A stretch of 64,000 nucleotides of DNA from Icerya purchasi (taxonomy: Eukaryota; Arthropoda; Insecta; Hemiptera; Monophlebidae), in the NCBI GenBank assembly GCA_039619475.1, contig CM077115.1:299213756-299277755 (forward strand). Direction: 5' to 3'. The position numbers and the translations under genes were made by a program. The first letter of the stretch is position 1, and each line of letters starts with the position of its first letter. Under the pieces are notes generated by a model. That model saw only the letters and a program-made list of their open reading frames with translations, had not been told where the DNA came from and ran no database searches. Below are positions 61,001-64,000 of the stretch, piece by piece.

Positions 61001-62436
61001 AAAATCGGCCAGGTATATAACTTAAACAAAGGTTAGTACCGAGTGAAAGATTGTTCTGAAATCGTGATAAACGTCGCGTCTATATTAATACAAACATAAT
61101 TTTCTAACAAATAGTTGAAATTAGGCGAGCATTTTTCTCACATGAACCTTTCGATGCGTCAATTTAAGTTTTCTTTCTTTTGACTTTGAAAATTTCTTCA
61201 AAAAGAGTTTTTGCAGAAACAACTGAAAAATCCCCTGCAGTAAATAATTTCTAGACACTGGAAAGAAAATGTATACACGCAATCGGTTGAAAATAAAATT
61301 GTTTATAACGGAATCGGATAAATAATCAATCATAATGATGCAATAGGTAGGTGGTTGTAGGCGTGAGAAGATAGAGGAATCGGAAAACGCTAAGGGAACT
61401 AAATAAATTGTCTTCTACAGGTTGTAATTAATGTGTCCATTATGTAGATCACATTTCACATAAAAAACAGGAAGAAAAATAAAATAACATAGAGAAAAAT
61501 AGTATAAAAAAAGTAAACATAAAATAATTCAGAATAAATAGTGTGAGTGCGAATGCGTGTGTGAATGAATCTATTGTCGATTAATGGTGAATGACCCATC
61601 CTAGATCAACGCAAAGAAAGATGCGCGTCAGGACAAATCTACCAGCACCGCGGGGGCGAGAACAGAGGGATTGCGAAAAGAGGCACAGATACCGAAAAGA
61701 CAAAAAGTCAGTCAGATTTTAGTTTCAGAAGAGGTCGGTAATAGACCAGTTTCCAGCCTGTGGTCATCGGACCGGTCAGTAATAGTAAGCCAAATTGGCC
61801 ACCAGTTTATGCCTTTGTCGCTCGACATAGTGCAAGATCTTAATTTCGATCAAGTACAGCCGCAATCGTTTTTTATTCGATAAATTTACTAGGTGTATAT
61901 TTTAAATTATCTTAAACATATCGCGAACAGAGTTTCTCACCCTAAATCTACCGATTCAGAGGATCAACGGACCACCGCCATTGCGCAGGTACCACACCAC
62001 CGGGCCGACCAAAGAGATACGTATCAAATTTATTCATATTTAGTCTTCGTCGCCGTGTTATATTTGTATTATTTTAATTAGCTTGTGTTTTCAGCGGCCG
62101 ACCGTCCAAGTAAAATCGTTGTAGGTAATTTTACAATAAAGATCCTAATATATTTCTTTGGGCTTGTCTAATAATAATAATCATAATAATAATAATCTTA
62201 ATAACATAAATCCTAATAATAATAATAATAAATAAAATACAATATTTTAATTCCGCGGTAGCATCCTTGGACACGAAGTAAAACGTGTTAATTTTAGCGT
62301 ATCACGCTTCAAGGTGATTCAAAAATTGAAAAAACCCCTACTACAATTGTATTTATCTGAACTTGAAGGTGACAAAATTACTGGCAAACAAAAATTTTTT
62401 AAGAAAAATTAAGGTACGAAACATTTTTTTACAAAA

Positions 62437-62440
<4 letters not shown>
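58016..62440. other. Intergenic DNA
   Basis: Contains a perfect 20-bp palindrome at 58,286-58,305, (A)n at 59,131-59,152, (TA)n at 60,874-60,894, a less AT-rich block at 59,990-60,320, a possible LTR at 61,540-62,160 and (TAA)n at 62,171-62,235. No coding region accepted. Confidence 0.4.
62171..62235. repeat. (TAA)n microsatellite
   Basis: Imperfect TAA/AAT units with CATAATAAT interruptions. It could be the tail of an I-type LINE or a free-standing microsatellite. Confidence 0.85.
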
Positions 62441-62470
<30 letters not shown>

Positions 62471-63445
62471 GATGATGATGATATCCCCTCGATTCCAAGT
62501 ATGGATTCCCGTCTTTTATTGATGAGTTCTTAGATGGCTTATCAAGCCAATCCTGGCACTGTAGACCTTTCCACAAATGTCGCAGATAAGAGTGGTGGCT
62601 GTGCTCAAATGAGAAACATTTTGAGCTGTTTTCTCTTTCCAGCGTTTGCAGTTGATAGCTTCCAGTTCACCAAACACTTTCATCTTGTCGCCGTGGGACT
62701 CTTGAGAAAGGAAAAGGAATAAGAAGGAAATAAAAGGAAAAGGTAACACGTGCAGTAGGAGAAAAGAAGAAGGAGAGGACAAGTATATAGAATAGAATAT
62801 AGAACGTGATTTATGTGCAAGGGGAAGGATAAGAAAAGAAAATTTAGTAGTAGTGGAAAGAATGAGGGAACCAGAGCGCAGTTGATTCCCCCATTACCCA
62901 GCTTTGCAAGACTTGATCAGTGGCATGGTGAATTCCGCGACGACTGAGCCAGACAAAGGTTTCGGGGTGAATGGAAGTAACAAGAGACTAGAGATAAGAA
63001 TTAAGGAGAGGAAGGACAAGGAAGTGGTCACTATTTCGGGGTGACACCCTAGCCTTTGAGTAGAAACTCAAACTGCAAGTCAGCAGCTTGCTACCGAGAA
63101 GGTAGCAACGGAAACTTATACGGCGGCCTCCACGCGCCAAGGATGAGTCGGTTAACAGACTTATGTAGAGTTTTATCAGGCAGCTGCTCAGATTTCCCCT
63201 CCAAACCCTCGCAACTCATTGTCCTGCCACTATTGGAATCGTCTACTTGAGACTTTCCACCAATAGCCGATCATGATCCGCGACTGCTTATTTGTTTCTT
63301 ACGAAACTTATTCGTAGCTAACCATCATATCTGATGGTCATTCCACTAGCCGCCGCCTGTGGACGCGCTCGTTCCCCTGAGCTCAGGGTCCCTGGTTGTA
63401 CCGAAGTGCCCCCAGGGAGGATATATATATATATATATATATAAT
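62441..63445 (-). mobile_element. RTE-type LINE 3' end plus GC-richer block, perhaps an internally deleted copy
   Basis: On the minus strand the frame 62,782-62,516 ends in a C2H2 finger, CDICGKVYSARIGLISHL, then RTHQ-stop (CX2CX12HX3H). Many RTE-type ORF2 proteins end this way. It is followed by an ATC/ATG-type tail (62,469-62,481). The adjoining 62,800-63,420 block has few stretches of AT, does not code in the window and might be the 5' UTR of the same element. Both ends abut (TA)n tracts (62,441-62,468 and 63,420-63,443). The finger is well supported; the internal deletion is inference. Confidence 0.5.
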
Positions 63446-63448
63446 ATA

Positions 63449-63608
63449 CTGGGTGTTCCAAACCACCCGTACTCCCGTTATATAAATATCTAGTAAAATG
63501 AAAAATTTCGAAGTCTCAAATTAGCAAAATTGGCTGTGCCAAACGGTAAATTTTTTATACATTATTACTGTAACTTTAGAAAACTCGTTCCGGAAGATGA
63601 ACACCCTG
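63449..63608. mobile_element. MITE with TA target duplication
   Basis: CTGGGTGTTC (63,449-63,458) and GAACACCCTG (63,599-63,608) form 10-bp terminal inverted repeats with one mismatch, flanked by TA on both sides. At 160 bp with no coding region, it fits a Tc1/mariner-type MITE. Confidence 0.7.
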
Positions 63609-63610
63609 TA

Positions 63611-64000
63611 CTTGTACAATTTACGATTGTCGTTACATGAAATTAAAACAAACTTGACTCACACACACACACACTCACAATCATCCAGACATGATTGTAC
63701 TACCAAAACAAATTAATCGACAAATCGTAATATGCAACAAAATAATTTATAAGATAAATAAAACAAATAGGTTCTGGCCTGTGGGTTCCTGTTGTACGAT
63801 TGCTATGATTTATGGACTCCGGCTGGTTGAGGATCCTTGATTAAAACTAGCTTTCTGTGTCGTGCTGTGCCTGTCGGGTAATCCTTCTTCGACCGCGACG
63901 AGGACGGTGATTCTGATTCGCTGCTAATTTAGATCTGTACACTATCTTAAATGGTTCGCAAATGACTAGATCAAATATACTTATTTCCTTACGCCAAGGT
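63611..64000. other. Intergenic DNA at the window end
   Basis: A short CA tract lies at 63,658-63,680. No gene recognised; the less AT-rich last 200 bases could continue into something outside the window. Confidence 0.4.

Noticed and set aside
1..64000. Bacterial-type features: operons, CRISPR, riboswitches
   Set aside because: Sequence is a eukaryotic repeat-rich region; no spaced direct-repeat array or bacterial gene organisation is present.

Overview
This window is AT-rich eukaryotic nuclear DNA, almost certainly from an insect. The evidence is the set of mobile-element relics: I-, jockey-, R1/LOA-like and RTE-type LINEs, a mariner-type transposase with a mellifera/irritans-like N-terminus, a tRNA-derived SINE and a probable Penelope-like element. 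It also has many (TA)n and long poly(A)/poly(T) tracts. I could not fix the order; several LINE C-termini resemble those I associate with hemipteroid insects, but this is only an impression. I found no intact host gene, no convincing host exon, no classical tRNA or rRNA gene and no CRISPR. Most short open frames are chance frames or broken element pieces.

Layout. 0.6-6.3 kb: a dispersed repeat (second copy inverted at 22.25-22.89 kb) is split by a nearly full-length, dead I-clade LINE. That LINE has a short piece of another LINE inserted in its gag ORF, flanked by a perfect 10-bp duplication, so three layers are nested. 9-14 kb: 3' ends of R1/LOA-like LINEs carrying RNase H and CCHC tails on both strands. 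17.8-19.1 kb: an RTE-type reverse transcriptase relic on the minus strand. 19.2-20.1 and 26.5-27.35 kb: two inverted copies of a composite repeat, a conserved block joined to a ~440-bp palindrome. 30.2-31.7 kb: a 1.5-kb foldback element with long inverted arms, TAA target duplication, Pol III-like A and B boxes in both arms and a short open frame in its loop. 34.7-35.8 kb: a ~198-bp tandem array interrupted by a 482-bp element whose inverted arms each hold a hammerhead-like core (probable Penelope-like derivative). 45-58 kb: further LINE relics, a SINE, a jockey relic and a mariner relic. 62.4-63.6 kb: an RTE 3' end next to an unusual GC-richer block, then a small TA-flanked MITE.

Function. 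Nothing here forms a working pathway. The elements are linked by parasitism and insertion history: autonomous LINEs supplied the machinery, and SINE, MITE, foldback and truncated copies depend on it. The best candidates for something under-described are the foldback with paired Pol III-like promoters, the inverted-arm element with two hammerhead-like cores, and the block-plus-palindrome family.
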